Below are positions 63,342 through 64,000 of a stretch of 64,000 nt of DNA, in pieces. Made by a program: the position numbers and the translations under genes. Source of the DNA: JAXGZG01 sp050952065 (lineage in GTDB: Bacteria > Bacillota > Sulfobacillia > Fermentithermobacillales > Fermentithermobacillaceae). Below the pieces are notes generated by a model. The model was not told the DNA's origin. It saw only the letters and a list, made by a program, of their open reading frames with translations, and made no database searches. The stretch spans positions 82,719 through 146,718 of the forward strand of contig JBMNKF010000009.1 of assembly GCA_050952065.1 (NCBI GenBank). The letters run 5' to 3'. Positions within the stretch are counted from its first letter, which is position 1, and every line of letters begins with the position of its first letter.

Positions 63342-64000
63342 TCAGGAGTTTCGTCCGTACTTGGCGCGCCAAGCATATCGTTTGCGGGCGGGAGGTTCTT
63401 CAGAGTACTTGTGGATGGTATCGCTCTCTCGGAGGAGAACTCTAGACGTGCCCCTATCGATGACGCTGCCACTTTCCAGGACATAAGTGTAGGATGCTGC
63501 TTCCAGGGCGACGTCTATGTTTCTTGCGGCAAGCAACACCGCCTTATTCTGACGAACGAGGGTCCTGAACAAAGAGCCTATAGTATCAGGCAAGATGGGG
63601 TCGTGATCCCATAGGGATTCTTCAACCAGCGCAAGACGTCGGGATCCGACATTAGGGCCCTGCCAATAAGGAGCATATTTCGCAAATGAGGCCATAGGGT
63701 TCCCGCGGACTGGTTGCTTGTTTCGTTTAGGCACGGTAGGAGAGAGTACACTCGGCGAGCGGCGTCAGATGCATCGTTTGAGCCTGGTGTCGCCCTGTGT
63801 CCTAAGAGAAGGTTTTCGTGCACTGTGAGTTCAGGAAAGACTCTTCCTTGTCCGGAAACCAAAACAATACCTCGAGCGATGGTCTCTATGGGCGACAACC
63901 ACGTAATATCGGTTCCGTTGTGGATCACTTGCCCGGATCTGGGTGTGAGATGGCCCATTATGGCCTTCAGAACGGTGCTCTTACGGCGGCGCGCGGGGGG
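63342..64000 (-). pseudogene. Degenerate branched-chain amino-acid-type ABC ATPase (LivF-like), partial and frameshifted
   Basis: The gene runs in from the right edge. The visible part has KSTVLKAIMGHLTPRSGQV, IVLVSGQGRVFPELTVHENL, IGRALMSDPDVL, and, after a frame break near 63632, DTIGSLFRTLVRQNKAVLLA and TYVLESGSVIDRG. These place it with LivF-type ATPases. Several catalytic motifs are altered: the signature LSGGE reads LWPHL, Walker B LLLDEPSLGLAP reads LALVEESLWDHDP, and the segment before the Lys of Walker A reads RRR. The missing G near 63632 may be sequence error, but the motif changes are not homopolymer effects. No other transporter subunit is visible. Confidence 0.6.

Noticed and set aside
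1..64000. CRISPR arrays, insertion sequences, prophage genes, rRNA
   Set aside because: No regularly spaced identical repeats, transposase, integrase or phage structural motifs, and no rRNA-like stretches were seen. The short repeats in spacers are degenerate and irregular.

Overview
The window looks like a chromosomal piece of an endospore-forming, probably anaerobic member of the Bacillota (Firmicutes). The evidence is a complete gerA-type germination receptor operon (gerAA-gerAB-gerAC), a cotJA-cotJB-cotJC spore coat operon, a YlbF-family protein, a lysine riboswitch and AGGAGG-type ribosome binding sites throughout. Base composition is balanced to slightly GC-rich. GTG and TTG starts are common. 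I see no phage genes, transposase, CRISPR array or rRNA. The only tRNA I found is tRNA-Pro(CGG).

Layout. 1-10.5 kb: a ChlI-like AAA+ ATPase (cut by the left edge), a ThiF/MoeB-type adenylyltransferase, a zinc alcohol dehydrogenase, an S9 peptidase, tRNA-Pro, a purine permease, and the formiminoglutamate/tetrahydrofolate gene pair. 10.7-18.3 kb: a frameshifted M20 amidohydrolase, a DUF4153-like membrane protein, a LarA-type racemase, a D-threonine-aldolase-like PLP enzyme and a MatC-like carrier. 18.5-26.4 kb: a MATE exporter, CCA tRNA nucleotidyltransferase, a broken amidohydrolase, YlbF, a broken nucleoside phosphorylase and an ABC-F ATPase. 26.7-31.9 kb: a metal exporter-like gene followed by gerAA-AB-AC, apparently one operon. 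32.2-35.7 kb: a VWA / PP2C phosphatase / protein-kinase triad resembling TerY-P systems. 35.7-38.3 kb: an amino-acid ABC importer behind a lysine riboswitch, so probably a lysine importer. 38.6-45 kb: a MatE-like exporter, leucyl aminopeptidase, an orphan protease N-terminal domain, a lactate-permease homologue and a Cys/Met PLP lyase.

The most notable block is 45.2-59.5 kb, a molybdenum-hydroxylase gene set. In order it encodes a C-GCAxxG-C-C protein, a Mop-type aldehyde oxidoreductase, a large FAD / iron-sulfur / CCG-domain oxidoreductase, a 63-residue zinc-ribbon-like redox protein, a methyltransferase, an AMP-dependent ligase, a MobA-like nucleotidyltransferase fused to a ModE-type DNA-binding domain, an HD protein, XdhC, ModABC and a molybdopterin-binding protein. 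It corresponds to the DVU_1551-1559-type cluster known from Desulfovibrio, whose substrate is to my knowledge unknown. A near-identical motif lies before both the ModE-fusion gene and modA and is probably its operator. The remainder (59.5-64 kb) holds cotJCBA, a MutS2-like gene and a degenerate branched-chain-type ABC ATPase running off the right edge.

Caution. Nine genes carry reading-frame breaks, about 19 in total. Nearly all are explained by one missing base in a short homopolymer. They concentrate in two genes (five each), which looks more like local sequence error than evolutionary decay. They are annotated as pseudogenes here but may be intact in the organism. A second window-wide oddity is that many intergenic spacers are built from short imperfect repeats, each spacer using its own word.
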